Positions 11,119 through 20,229 of a DNA stretch of 64,000 nt are shown piece after piece (positions within the stretch are counted from its first letter, which is position 1; each line of letters opens with the position of its first letter). Position numbers and translations under genes: made by a program. The notes under the pieces were generated by a model, which saw only the letters and a program-made list of their open reading frames with translations, was not told where the DNA came from and did no database searches. The DNA is from Pontibacillus salipaludis (GTDB lineage: Bacteria > Bacillota > Bacilli > Bacillales > BH030062), in assembly GCF_014642405.1 (NCBI RefSeq), contig NZ_BMIN01000001.1, positions 310,001-374,000 of the forward strand, read 5' to 3'.

Positions 11119-11793
11119 TTATTCTTCATTCATCCCAGTGAATAGAAGCACAAGGCGTACTAGTTCAAGAAGAGCTACAAGAGCGCTCGCTACATACGTC
11201 CAAGCTGCTGCATTTAAAACTTTCTTAGTCTGACGCTCCTCATTGTTCCGGATGATACCAGTTGATACGAGCTGATTCATAGCTCGAGTTGAGGCATTAA
11301 ATTCAACAGGAAGCGTAACAAATTGGAACAAGACAGCTAAAGCAAAGAATGCTATTCCAAGCCCAAGTAGCACTTGACTAAAGAAAGCACCAGCGATAAT
11401 TAAGAATATAGACGCATTTGAGCCAAAGCTCGCGACAGGTACAAGTGCATGCCTAAATCTTAAAAAGGCATAGGCTTCGGCATCCTGAATTGCGTGTCCT
11501 ACTTCATGCGCTGCCACTGCTTGAGCAGCCGCGGATGGTTCATGGTAGTTCCCTGAAGATAATCGAACAACTTTACTCCGTGGATCATAGTGATCGGATA
11601 ACATGCCTTTCACTTCTTCCACTCGTACATTGGAAAGTCCGTTGTCATCTAATATTTTACGGGCTACCTCGGCCCCAGTCATATTTGATTCGTTTCGGAC
11701 TTTCGAATATTTTTTATACGTTTTTTTCACTCTCATTTGCGCCCAAATCGGGATGATAATGATTAAAGCCAAATAAATTAGATATTGACCCAT
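11119..11793 (-). CDS. yugP: YugP-family membrane zinc metallopeptidase
   Basis: 224 residues with an N-terminal membrane segment (about 3-20), a zinc-site HEVGH at 96-100 within AAQAVAAHEVGHAIQ, and two or three C-terminal membrane segments. This is the layout of the YugP (neutral zinc metallopeptidase) family; the natural substrate is not known. The ATG has GGAGGAATG in front. In B. subtilis yugP lies elsewhere, so its place next to ypjB differs from that species. Confidence 0.9.
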   Translation of the reverse strand: MGQYLIYLALIIIIPIWAQMRVKKTYKKYSKVRNESNMTGAEVARKILDDNGLSNVRVEEVKGMLSDHYDPRSKVVRLSSGNYHEPSAAAQAVAAHEVGHAIQDAEAYAFLRFRHALVPVASFGSNASIFLIIAGAFFSQVLLGLGIAFFALAVLFQFVTLPVEFNASTRAMNQLVSTGIIRNNEERQTKKVLNAAAWTYVASALVALLELVRLVLLFTGMNEE

Positions 11794-11876
11794 CTATTCA
11801 TTCCTCCACTAATGTTATCGACCTTTTTATATAAAGATCTTATTAAGGTCAATTTTAGTCAAAAAGCATGGAAAAG

Positions 11877-12638
11877 TCAACTATCCCGCTCTCTCTTTTT
11901 TTCGGTATCATCTGTTTTCTCACCCTTATATTTTCTCCAACCTACATACATTAATGTGAATGAAATCAAACTACCAACAGAACCCATTAACCAAATAAAA
12001 CCTGGCTCTTCTGTTAAACTTTTTTTACGCTTTACTTCAACCTCTTTCACTTCTTGGGCAAAAACACTAATCTGTTCTTCCTGTAAGTCCTCGTCAATAA
12101 GTGCCTGCATTTCGTGCAACTTTTTCATGTGACTTTCTAATATATGAACACTCTCCTTCGTTCCTGAGACTTTTACGGCTGGAAGAAGTCGTTCATATAA
12201 AGAATATACATTTTGAAGTCTATCCTTATTTTTTAAAGATTCATTCGTCATTTCCGTTAACAGATGGTCCTTCCAAGATAACCATAGTGGATCTACTTTA
12301 TTCCATGTCGCCTCATAAAGTAACACAAGCGTTAGACTTTTATGGTATTTCTCCTCTGGAACCACACGTGAATCATTAAGTGCTTGCTGCGTTTCATTTA
12401 AAACATCCTGGAATACCACACTATATTCTTTATCGTCGATACTATAATCTCTTCTCAACTTCGTTAATACTGCATCAGCTGCTTCATATCTACCTTCTTC
12501 GACATATTGTAAGAAGCGATAGGTTGTTTCTTTCATCTCATCTGAAAAGGATGTTGCACTACTATACCCGATGTGAAACAAGCTAAGTCCAAAGCAGACC
12601 AGCAATCCCCATAATATTTTCTTTTGTATCTTTTTCAT
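11877..12638 (-). CDS. ypjB: Sporulation protein YpjB
   Basis: 253 residues with a Sec-type signal peptide (about 1-29), a mostly helical extracytoplasmic region and a C-terminal membrane anchor (about 216-236) followed by a basic and acidic tail. Sequence and position next to ypjA and qcrC match YpjB, which in B. subtilis is expressed in sporulation; its molecular role is not established. Start has GAGGGGAGCG upstream. Confidence 0.85.
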   Translation of the reverse strand: MKKIQKKILWGLLVCFGLSLFHIGYSSATSFSDEMKETTYRFLQYVEEGRYEAADAVLTKLRRDYSIDDKEYSVVFQDVLNETQQALNDSRVVPEEKYHKSLTLVLLYEATWNKVDPLWLSWKDHLLTEMTNESLKNKDRLQNVYSLYERLLPAVKVSGTKESVHILESHMKKLHEMQALIDEDLQEEQISVFAQEVKEVEVKRKKSLTEEPGFIWLMGSVGSLISFTLMYVGWRKYKGEKTDDTEKKRERDS

Positions 12639-12704
12639 AACGCTCCCCTCTCAAACCACTCTTGCTTCAATGTATGAGAGGACAAGTAGAATTAGTACAA
12701 GTAG

Positions 12705-13292
12705 TTATAGGTGATTTGCTTGTTTACGTTGATAATGAACAGTTAGCAAATAAGCAATTCCAATCGAAAGTATACTTAGCCAAAAGGTGAAATAACCAAT
12801 TTCTTGACTGAAGTCACTTAATTTTGAATAGATTGGCATCATGCCAAACACATAATCGATAATGTCATTGTGCAATGTCCAAATACCAGCAATAACGATA
12901 TGAATAACTTTAATTTTATAAAAAGGAGCATATAGTAAACCTTGTATAGCCATCGCCCCATGAGAAGCAATTAACATATATCCCTGCCATGGAAGATATC
13001 CTGTCACAATTAGCGTCAATATGTTCATCACAACTGCCCATATTCCATACTTAAATAAAGTAATAATGGCAAGTGCTTCTATAAGTGGAACACTCTTTTT
13101 TATTAAGAAGAAAAATAAGAATATGCAAAAAAACAAACTGGCTGTCGGACTATCAGGTACAAATGGTAAAAAGATCGTTGGAGTGATCTCAAGTTGGCTT
13201 TTATACCACCAGTACCCATAAATAGTACCCAGTAAATTCACAACAAGTAAAAGTAAAACAAATGGTTTAAACGTTAACAGATAACGGAGCAC
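12705..13292 (-). CDS. ypjA: DUF1405 membrane protein YpjA
   Basis: 195-residue protein with five or six membrane spans and few polar loops. It matches the YpjA/DUF1405 family, which is usually encoded next to the qcr genes in Bacillaceae. No catalytic motif is visible and the function is unknown. Preceded by AAAGGAGGGATGACG. Confidence 0.85.
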   Translation of the reverse strand: MLRYLLTFKPFVLLLLVVNLLGTIYGYWWYKSQLEITPTIFLPFVPDSPTASLFFCIFLFFFLIKKSVPLIEALAIITLFKYGIWAVVMNILTLIVTGYLPWQGYMLIASHGAMAIQGLLYAPFYKIKVIHIVIAGIWTLHNDIIDYVFGMMPIYSKLSDFSQEIGYFTFWLSILSIGIAYLLTVHYQRKQANHL

Positions 13293-13362
13293 GTCATCCC
13301 TCCTTTTCTATAACCAGAAAAAGAAGCTGACCACAAAGCCAGCTCCCTTTCATGTACCTTAT

Positions 13363-14133
13363 TTATTCGCTTTCTTCACTTCCAACACCTGTAATGAAGT
13401 TCGCGAGTTTGTCTAATTCTTCATCAGAACCTTGGAAAATGTTAGCAGGCATGCCACCAATTCCATTTTGTGCAATATCTTTAATCTCATCTGCAGAATA
13501 TTCAACACCAATTAGTGCTGGACCATTTCCACCTTCAAGATTGTCACCGTGACAAGAAGCACAGTTTTGCGAGTAGATTTTGTATCCATCTGATGACTTA
13601 TCAATTTCAACATCTTCTACAATTTGACCTGACTTTGCACGTTGCTCCCAGTCAACATGATCTGCTGCTTCCCATGTTAAGAAAACAGTAGCAGCTAAAC
13701 CAATTAACATCATAGCGTTCGCAATAGGACGTTCAAATGGACGACGTCCTTTTCCTGTATCTAAGAATGGAGCTAATAATAGCGCACCAAACGCAAGACC
13801 AGGAATAATAAATGCACCTAATACTATATATGGTCCACTTGCAAACTCGTATTTCAAGAACTGGTAAAGGAATAAAAAGTACCAGTCTGGTAACGGAATG
13901 TAACCAGCATCTGTTGGATCAGCTAGTTTTTCAAGTGGTGATGGAGCTACAACCGTTAGCGTTAAAAATCCAATTAGGAAAACAGCTCCAACCAGCCATT
14001 CTTTTAACAAGAAGTTTGGCCAGAATGCCTCTGTTTTACCAGGGTATTCCGAATAGTCTTTTGGTATATTAGGTTTCTTCTCTGCCGGTACACGCGAGTC
14101 ACCGACAAACTTCATACCTTTTCCCCTATGCAC
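13363..14133 (-). CDS. qcrC: Menaquinol-cytochrome c reductase, cytochrome b/c subunit
   Basis: 256 residues. The N-terminal half corresponds to cytochrome b6f subunit IV (PDWYFLFLYQFLKY at 82-95, three membrane spans), fused to a C-terminal cytochrome c domain with the haem site CASCH (Cys191, Cys194, His195). The fusion is characteristic of Bacillaceae QcrC. Third gene of qcrABC, 29 bp after qcrB; acts in the cell membrane with the haem c domain outside. Confidence 0.97.
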   Translation of the reverse strand: MHRGKGMKFVGDSRVPAEKKPNIPKDYSEYPGKTEAFWPNFLLKEWLVGAVFLIGFLTLTVVAPSPLEKLADPTDAGYIPLPDWYFLFLYQFLKYEFASGPYIVLGAFIIPGLAFGALLLAPFLDTGKGRRPFERPIANAMMLIGLAATVFLTWEAADHVDWEQRAKSGQIVEDVEIDKSSDGYKIYSQNCASCHGDNLEGGNGPALIGVEYSADEIKDIAQNGIGGMPANIFQGSDEELDKLANFITGVGSEESE

Positions 14134-14162
14134 AGCGATCCCTCCTTTACATCAATCAAGTC

Positions 14163-14837
14163 CTATAGCGGACCAGAAATTCCTTGTTTACGAATCATAA
14201 CAAAGTGCGCTGCCATTAATCCGAATAATGCAGCTGGCAGGAAGAATACGTGGATAGCAAAGAAACGAGTTAACGTTTGTGCCCCAACGATATCCGGGTC
14301 ACCAGCCAGTAGTGTCTTCACTTCCGTACCAATAAGCGGTGTTTGTTCGGCGATTTGAAGACCTACTTGTGTAGCGAAGAATGCTTTATTATCCCAAGGA
14401 AGTAAATAACCTGTGAAACCAAGACCGAGCATAACAAAGAAAATTAGTACCCCTACTACCCAGTTTAATTCACGAGGTTTCTTATAAGCTCCTTGGAAGA
14501 ATACGCGTAATGTATGTAAGAACATCATCACGATTACGAGACTTGCACCCCAGTGGTGCATACCACGTACAATTTGACCGTAAGCTACCTCTTTTTGAAG
14601 ATAGTAAACAGACTCCCATGCGTTTTCAATGTCTGGTACATAATACATCGTCAAGAACATACCAGATAATACTTGAATAACCGTTACGAAGAACGTCAGT
14701 CCTCCGAAACAATAAACGAATGCTGAAAAATGATGAGCAGGGTTCACGTGTTCAGGAACTTCGTGATCCGCAATATCACGCCATAAAGGTGTAATATCGA
14801 CACGCTCGTCCACCCAATCGTAAAGTTTTTGAAGCAT
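14163..14837 (-). CDS. qcrB: Menaquinol-cytochrome c reductase, cytochrome b subunit
   Basis: 224-residue b6-type cytochrome with four membrane spans and paired haem-ligating histidines (GMHHWGASL and LHTLRVFFQGAYK). Cys43 in FVYCFGG is the position that binds the extra c-type haem in b6f and Bacillus complexes. It lies between the Rieske gene (3 bp gap) and qcrC, as in B. subtilis. Confidence 0.97.
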   Translation of the reverse strand: MLQKLYDWVDERVDITPLWRDIADHEVPEHVNPAHHFSAFVYCFGGLTFFVTVIQVLSGMFLTMYYVPDIENAWESVYYLQKEVAYGQIVRGMHHWGASLVIVMMFLHTLRVFFQGAYKKPRELNWVVGVLIFFVMLGLGFTGYLLPWDNKAFFATQVGLQIAEQTPLIGTEVKTLLAGDPDIVGAQTLTRFFAIHVFFLPAALFGLMAAHFVMIRKQGISGPL

Positions 14838-14840
14838 GAA

Positions 14841-15353
14841 TTACACCACCTTATTTGGAATGACTTCTCCTAAGTACAGCATGCCATCTTGAATTTTGAC
14901 CTTGTATTGATCTAGCGGAGCTAATGGAGGTGTACCTGGTACGTTCTCTCCATTCTTCTCATAAAGACCCCCATGGCAAGGACAGTAGTATTGATTCTCG
15001 TTTCCTTGACCACCTTCCCATTTCACAATACAACCTAAGTGTTTACAAATTGGTGAAAATGCAATTACATCTCCACTTTCGTTTTTGTAAACCCATGCTG
15101 TTTTCGACACTTCAGATACATACCACGCATCCTGTTGTTCGTAAGAGAAATCTACACGAGTTGGTTCTTCTGTAATGTTTTTAACTTCGGTACCCGTAGC
15201 GTGAAATTCTCCACCTTCTTTCGGCTGAAGCACTGGATCCACTGCCATTCGAACCATCGGTGAAAGCATAGCCGCTGCCATAAACCCTCCTACACCTGTT
15301 AGCGTGTAGTTCAGAAACTGACGGCGGGATACTGGTTGTTTTTTATCGCTCAT
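14841..15353 (-). CDS. qcrA: Menaquinol-cytochrome c reductase, Rieske iron-sulfur subunit
   Basis: 170 residues. A twin-arginine signal (SRRQFLNY, Arg10-Arg11) and one N-terminal membrane segment precede the Rieske domain with CKHLGC (Cys103, His105, Cys108) and CPCH (Cys124, Cys126, His127). The ATG at 15353 with AGGGGGG upstream is the real start; a 28-codon upstream extension carries no signal. Delivered by the Tat system in relatives. First gene of the qcr operon. Confidence 0.96.
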   Translation of the reverse strand: MSDKKQPVSRRQFLNYTLTGVGGFMAAAMLSPMVRMAVDPVLQPKEGGEFHATGTEVKNITEEPTRVDFSYEQQDAWYVSEVSKTAWVYKNESGDVIAFSPICKHLGCIVKWEGGQGNENQYYCPCHGGLYEKNGENVPGTPPLAPLDQYKVKIQDGMLYLGEVIPNKVV

Positions 15354-15425
15354 TGTTTTCCCCCCTCTATCCAATATGATCCAACATTCATGGTAAATAT
15401 TCACACAGTTTACTAGGACATTATA

Positions 15426-15454
15426 ATGATAGCGCAAACTAATTAGACGGTCAA
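15426..15454 (-). promoter_or_regulatory. Predicted sigma-A promoter of qcrABC
   Basis: Minus-strand TTGACC, a 17-bp spacer and TATCAT, about 73 bp before qcrA. Confidence 0.5.
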
Positions 15455-15480
15455 TATTGGAATTGAAATCGCTTTAGAAA

Positions 15481-15948
15481 TTATTCTTGCCAATATGCTG
15501 TAATTAATTCGGTTACTTGTTCGATTTGAGATCTAAGTACTTTTTTTGCTTCTTCATTATGTATATCTTGAACTTGAGGGATAGGCATCCAAATTAAAGA
15601 AGGATTAAGCTTTCTCTCGGCTTTTTTCCATTGTTGATCAAACGTAAAGAAAAGAAGATGCTTAAAGCCTTCTGCTTCCATTCTCTCTGCCCATTCATTA
15701 ATACGCTCGATTTCTTTATCAATAGAAGTTTCTTTAAGGTACGTAAAAGACGGGGCCAAAAAAATCCTTCCTCTATATTCTTCTTCTACTTCTTTCATAA
15801 ATAACGTTAAAAGTTCAGACTGATTAGCCAACTGCGTAAGCTCCTTCTCTGAACCTGATAGTGAATACGGGATTAGTGGTACAATTCCAGTATCCACAAA
15901 TTCTTTAGATTGTGCATATAGGGACACATCTTGTCCGTTCCATTTCAT
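15481..15948 (-). CDS. ypiF: DUF2487 protein YpiF
   Basis: 155-residue soluble protein matching B. subtilis YpiF by sequence and by its place between qcrA and ypiB. It has no recognised catalytic motif; a role linked to the neighbouring respiratory complex is only suggested by gene order. Strong GGAAGGGGGG site before the ATG. Confidence 0.82.
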   Translation of the reverse strand: MKWNGQDVSLYAQSKEFVDTGIVPLIPYSLSGSEKELTQLANQSELLTLFMKEVEEEYRGRIFLAPSFTYLKETSIDKEIERINEWAERMEAEGFKHLLFFTFDQQWKKAERKLNPSLIWMPIPQVQDIHNEEAKKVLRSQIEQVTELITAYWQE

Positions 15949-16058
15949 TGTATTCCCCCCCTTCCAAACGATTCTTCCCTTTCATTATAGCCTCTCGGTA
16001 TAGAAATCGAAAGGTATAATCATCAAATCTGCCATTGTTTTCTGAATTTACCCTCTGT

Positions 16059-16096
16059 TAAAAAAATTAACCCCCTAATCAAATTAGGGAGTTACA
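16059..16096 (-). terminator. Rho-independent terminator after ypiB
   Basis: AACTCCCTAAT pairs with ATTAGGGGGTT (one mismatch), followed on the minus strand by a T run. It overlaps the ypiB stop and separates ypiB from ypiF. Confidence 0.75.
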
Positions 16097-16638
16097 TTTC
16101 TCTTGAGTTCATTTAACTGTTCACTTAATCTCTCGAACGTTTCTTTATCACCGCTATCTAATGCTCGGTCAATCTTTCTTCTAAGCTTTTGAGTTTGGTA
16201 GTTCGAAATGGACGTCTGCAAAACCAATTCAGCTAATTCTTGATCCTTCTCGGTGATAAAGTAATCTTGAGGCATAAAAGGATTTTCCTCCAAAACGGCT
16301 GCATAAGAGGCGCTCTGGTGAGAATTTTTGAAATTGAGTTGGATATAAACAGGTTCATTTCGGTTCAAACGGATATCATGAAATGACTTTTCTGCGTCTG
16401 TTGTCATGATTTGATCCTTATAGAAGCGGAAAGGGACTTCATCAACACAGTGAGTTGAAATAACAATACCTCTTGGACAGAACCGTGCTTCTTCCACAAA
16501 GTGTACGTTCTCCATAATCGAATCATGATTGATTAAATAGTTTAGGATCCAAACACTTTCCCTGCGCTTTAATTGAAAATGATTTAAAAACCAACGAACA
16601 AATTCCTTCTTATCCTCTACCGAGACCGGCATTTTCAC
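16084..16638 (-). CDS. ypiB: YpiB, UPF0302 protein with C-terminal IDEAL domain
   Basis: 184 residues. The N-terminal UPF0302 region ([22 protein letters not shown]) is followed by an IDEAL-type helical tail ([20 protein letters not shown]). A GTG start at 16638 sits eight bases after AAGGAGG and fits the B. subtilis length; the frame is open 28 codons further, overlapping ypiA, without support. Function unknown; coupled to ypiA. Confidence 0.86.
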   Translation of the reverse strand: MKMPVSVEDKKEFVRWFLNHFQLKRRESVWILNYLINHDSIMENVHFVEEARFCPRGIVISTHCVDEVPFRFYKDQIMTTDAEKSFHDIRLNRNEPVYIQLNFKNSHQSASYAAVLEENPFMPQDYFITEKDQELAELVLQTSISNYQTQKLRRKIDRALDSGDKETFERLSEQLNELKRNVTP

Positions 16639-16669
16639 TTTTATGCCCTCCTTTTTAAAAAGAGAAATA

Positions 16670-17932
16670 CTATTCCTCGTCACCAGACTGTAAACGGGCC
16701 ATAAATGTCTCCACTTCTTCATCAGTTGGTTCTATAGTGAGATATCGCTCAAATACACTTTGAGCTTCCTTCACTCTTCCTTCTTCAACAAGGAAATAAC
16801 CATATTCTTTAAGGAAGTCACTATCATCTTTAAAGGTATTATATGCTTCTTGATAGTCGTTTAATGCCTCATTAAAATGTTCTAATTCATTATTTGCCTG
16901 AGCTAGATACCATTTGTACAGCGGTTCTTCCTCATTCATTTCAGAAAGGTACTCTAAAATGTCTTTAATGGCTTCGTAATCTCCATCTTCTTTTAGACGC
17001 TCTACTAAGAATAAGGCAGCTTCTTTAAACCCTGGGTCGATTGATATGGACTGCCTTATATGCTGATAGCCCTCTTGCTTCTTCGTGAGACGAAATGCTA
17101 ACATACCCGCTAAATAAAATAGGTCCTTATTAAATTCATCTTTCTTTAATCCCTTGTTTGCCATATCATAGGCTTCTTCAATCATACCTTCTGATTCATA
17201 TGCTTCAGCAAGTAGAGGGTAAGCAGATTGATAGAATGGATCTTCTTCAATTAGCTTGTTCCACACGCGAATAGCAATATCCACCCGGTTAGCTTGATAA
17301 GCAGTGAATCCATAACGGAACAGAATATCTGGAGTCATTTCATCAGCAGCTTGGAAGTAGTCTAAAGCTTGATCAAAATCACCTTCAATAGCAAATGCTT
17401 CTGCAAGACGTAAGGTAATGTCTGTCTCACCCATCTTCTGGTCACGACGTAAGGCTTTCTCGTAATAAGGAATACTCTTTTGATATTCACCAATAGAGAA
17501 AGCAAGTTCGCCTAATGCGAAGTCGACAACAGGTTCATTTGGAGAAATATTTTTTGCTAACAACAGCTTCTGTTCAGAAACTTCGAAAAGTCCTTGGGTT
17601 TGATAAAGATCTGCTAGTTGAACTAACGCTCCTAAATATTGTTCATCCTCTTTAGGAATTTGATTTAAAAGATCAATCGCCTTTTCATCATCTTCCTGAT
17701 CTACATAGATTTCAGCAAGTAAAAGCGTTAATTCATGTTCACCTGGGTAACGTTGTTTAAGCTCCTCTAAAACGTCTTTAGCTTCTTCAACCATTCCCCA
17801 TTGCATAAACATTTCTGCGATTGTATATTTCTCTTCATCACCCGCACGGGATAACTCTGTACGTAGTGTTTCTACAGCTTGCTCTGTTTTTCCTGCATTC
17901 ATATATTGAATGGCTTGTTCTATGCCTTGCAT
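16670..17932 (-). CDS. ypiA: TPR-repeat protein YpiA
   Basis: 420-residue protein built almost wholly of tetratricopeptide-like helix pairs (repeated patterns such as AIDLLNQIP and [10 protein letters not shown]). It matches B. subtilis YpiA in size and position. TPR proteins are scaffolds; its partner is unknown, though constant linkage to ypiB, ypiF and qcrABC suggests an envelope or respiratory role (inference). Confidence 0.86.
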   Translation of the reverse strand: MQGIEQAIQYMNAGKTEQAVETLRTELSRAGDEEKYTIAEMFMQWGMVEEAKDVLEELKQRYPGEHELTLLLAEIYVDQEDDEKAIDLLNQIPKEDEQYLGALVQLADLYQTQGLFEVSEQKLLLAKNISPNEPVVDFALGELAFSIGEYQKSIPYYEKALRRDQKMGETDITLRLAEAFAIEGDFDQALDYFQAADEMTPDILFRYGFTAYQANRVDIAIRVWNKLIEEDPFYQSAYPLLAEAYESEGMIEEAYDMANKGLKKDEFNKDLFYLAGMLAFRLTKKQEGYQHIRQSISIDPGFKEAALFLVERLKEDGDYEAIKDILEYLSEMNEEEPLYKWYLAQANNELEHFNEALNDYQEAYNTFKDDSDFLKEYGYFLVEEGRVKEAQSVFERYLTIEPTDEEVETFMARLQSGDEE

Positions 17933-17947
17933 GTCTACACCCTTTCA

Positions 17948-18820
17948 TCAACTCATAAAATGGTTTGGGATGGAAGCTTTCAGGTAACAACCAACCCCTT
18001 CCATATCGTTTACTTCTACATGAGAACGAATAATTTGACCACGTAACACTGTAACACATGGAATAGCTTTATGATAAAACATTTGATCAGGTGTATCAAT
18101 TTGTGTATGAGTTTGTATCCGAAAAATATTGAAATCCGCATCACCTGAATACATGAATTCTCCCTTATATGGGTAAATTCCTGTCGCTCTTAAATTTTCT
18201 TTTGCTATAGGACACTCATCCAAAACCTTAGGTAGCGTACGAACATTATGATAGTTTGCTAAAGTTAACCACTCTTCATAAGAAATAGAGTTTTCCTTCG
18301 TTACTACTGGTGCGATTGGCAAAAAAGAAGGGTCTTGCGCTTGTGCAATCCACCCCCATATCTTACTATTCAACTCTTTTTTTGATTGAACCTGAAATAG
18401 TAGAAAGGGTACACGTTCTATCCCAAAATACCGTACCATTTCAGGAGTCAACTTTGTAAGAGGTACACGAGGGGCAATCATATAATCAAGTCCAAGGCCA
18501 TCTAACATACATTTCATCTTTTGGAATTCTTCCATCATATATCTTGTTGAAGTAATGGGACACTGAACAACCAGCAGTGTTGTACCTCTGAACATATAAC
18601 GCCTTACAAGAGCGGACTGATATTCAGTTTGATAAAGAGGAAACTGTAAGTCTATATGAACTTTACCTGGTGCAACCCATAAAGGATCGATGATAGAGCT
18701 AAAGGTGGTTCGGTTTAACTTATAAGGCTGTATCCATTTCCCATCCTTTATCCCAAGAGATAAGGGTTTCCATTCTTTATTTACTAAAGCTTGCTCTGCT
18801 TGTATACAATAAGCCTTCAT
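17948..18820 (-). CDS. Unrecognised 290-residue soluble protein
   Basis: I do not recognise this protein. It has no signal peptide or membrane span, many aromatic residues and scattered cysteines. Its first 30 residues (ALVNKEWKPLSLGIKDGKW) faintly resemble the composite start of amidohydrolases, but no metal-binding histidine pattern follows. It lies 15 bp upstream of ypiA and downstream of aroA; I do not recall a gene at this place in B. subtilis. The ATG at 18820 has AAGGGGAC upstream and lies inside a strong hairpin (18811-18867) that may limit translation. An upstream extension of 11 codons is less likely. Confidence 0.7.
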   Translation of the reverse strand: MKAYCIQAEQALVNKEWKPLSLGIKDGKWIQPYKLNRTTFSSIIDPLWVAPGKVHIDLQFPLYQTEYQSALVRRYMFRGTTLLVVQCPITSTRYMMEEFQKMKCMLDGLGLDYMIAPRVPLTKLTPEMVRYFGIERVPFLLFQVQSKKELNSKIWGWIAQAQDPSFLPIAPVVTKENSISYEEWLTLANYHNVRTLPKVLDECPIAKENLRATGIYPYKGEFMYSGDADFNIFRIQTHTQIDTPDQMFYHKAIPCVTVLRGQIIRSHVEVNDMEGVGCYLKASIPNHFMS

Positions 18821-18867
18821 ACAACTTGTCCCCTTTACTAGCTTTTGGTACAAGGTATGAAGGCTTT
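18811..18867 (-). promoter_or_regulatory. 5' hairpin that pairs the start codon of the gene at 17948-18820
   Basis: On the minus strand AAGCCTTCATAC (then CTTGT) pairs with ACAAG, a 2-nt bulge and GTATGAAGGCTT: 12 plus 5 base pairs. The right arm contains the ATG and next codons; the AAGGGGAC ribosome binding site is in the loop. It may instead be a leftover terminator of aroA, but the T run after it is weak. Confidence 0.6.
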
Positions 18868-18914
18868 ATCTTTGTTATGCTTTTATTATCAATACTGAGC
18901 TCTCAACAACTTAC

Positions 18915-20213
18915 TCAATTAGGTTTAGACAAAGCATCTAAGTGATCAAAGAAGTTTGGATAAGAAATCGAAATACACGATGGGTTATCTAGAATGATTT
19001 TTTCTTCACATACAACAGATGCAACAGCCACCATCATTCCAATTCTGTGATCGTGATAAGAAGAGTAGGTACCACCATTCAATGGATTTGTAGACCCTTC
19101 AATGATCATTCCATCTTTAGTAGCTTCCACCTTAGCACCCATCTGTTTAAGTGTATCTACAACAGCCTGGATGCGGTCAGTCTCTTTGTATCTTAGTTCT
19201 TCTGCATCTTTAATAATCGTTTTACCTTCAGCTCTAGAAGCCACAAGAGCAATTATTGGAAGCTCATCAATTAAACGGGGAATTAAATCACCTGATAGTG
19301 TAGTCCCATGCATAGGCCCACCCTTCACAGTAATGTCACCTACTGGTTCATCCCCAATATGACGAGTAGTATTTATTGTCATAGATACTCCCATGTTATT
19401 AAGAACATCAACGATCCCTGTACGGGTAGGGTTTAATCCCACATCTTTCAATGTAATCTCACTATTTTCTTTAAGAGCCGCTGCACACATAAAGAATGCA
19501 GCAGAAGATATATCACCAGGAACTTCAATATCCACTCCTGTCAACGTCTGACCTCCTGAAATATGAATGAGATCTCCTTCTCGTTTTACTTTCACACCAA
19601 ATGCCTCTAGCATACGTTCTGTATGATCTCTGGTCTTAACAGGTTCCATTACTGTTGTAGTACCATTAGCAAATAGACCAGCAAGCAAAATAGCTGATTT
19701 CACCTGAGCGCTATTTACAGGCAAGCGATAATGAATAGGCTTTAACCCCTGACCTCTAATACTCAAAGGCAAAAGGTTTCCATGCTCCCTACCATCAATT
19801 AAAGCTCCCATTTCACGTAAAGGATCAACAACACGATTCATAGGGCGCTTAGAGAGAGAGGGATCGCCGAATAAAGTATAATGATTAGGTGTACCCGCTA
19901 GTATACCAAGAAGTAAGCGAGTCGTTGTACCTGAATTACCTAAATTTAAAGGAGTCACCGATTCTGAAAGACCATGTAGCCCCTTTCCGTCAATCCTTAC
20001 CTCATCATCATTCTGTTCAATAGGAACACCCATTGATTGAAACACTTTGATTGTTGTCAAGCAATCTTCACCTGTCAAAAAACGTTTCACTGTCGTTCTA
20101 CCTTCTGCTAGAGAACCAAGCATAATCGCTCTGTGTGAGATTGACTTGTCTCCTGGTACATGTATTGTTCCATTAAGGGAATGTGGTCTTGGTTTAATTT
20201 CCATTTGGTCCAT
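18915..20213 (-). CDS. aroA: 5-enolpyruvylshikimate-3-phosphate synthase
   Basis: 432-residue EPSP synthase (called aroE in B. subtilis) of the shikimate pathway. Conserved blocks: PGDKSISHRAIML (Lys23), LGNSGTTTRLL, SLSKRPM, VNSAQVKSA, RYKETDR and YHDHRIGMM. The ATG at 20213 has AAAGGTAG upstream and fits the family; the open 22-codon extension overlaps tyrA. Last gene of the aromatic supraoperon. Confidence 0.96.
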   Translation of the reverse strand: MDQMEIKPRPHSLNGTIHVPGDKSISHRAIMLGSLAEGRTTVKRFLTGEDCLTTIKVFQSMGVPIEQNDDEVRIDGKGLHGLSESVTPLNLGNSGTTTRLLLGILAGTPNHYTLFGDPSLSKRPMNRVVDPLREMGALIDGREHGNLLPLSIRGQGLKPIHYRLPVNSAQVKSAILLAGLFANGTTTVMEPVKTRDHTERMLEAFGVKVKREGDLIHISGGQTLTGVDIEVPGDISSAAFFMCAAALKENSEITLKDVGLNPTRTGIVDVLNNMGVSMTINTTRHIGDEPVGDITVKGGPMHGTTLSGDLIPRLIDELPIIALVASRAEGKTIIKDAEELRYKETDRIQAVVDTLKQMGAKVEATKDGMIIEGSTNPLNGGTYSSYHDHRIGMMVAVASVVCEEKIILDNPSCISISYPNFFDHLDALSKPN

Positions 20214-20229
20214 ATATTCACTACCTTTA

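Noticed and set aside
11785-12132. 115-codon plus-strand frame over ypjB
   Set aside because: Antisense shadow of ypjB with no ribosome binding site.
15464-15477. cre upstream of qcrA (TGAAATCGCTTTAG)
   Set aside because: Two mismatches at fixed positions and located upstream of the -35 element.
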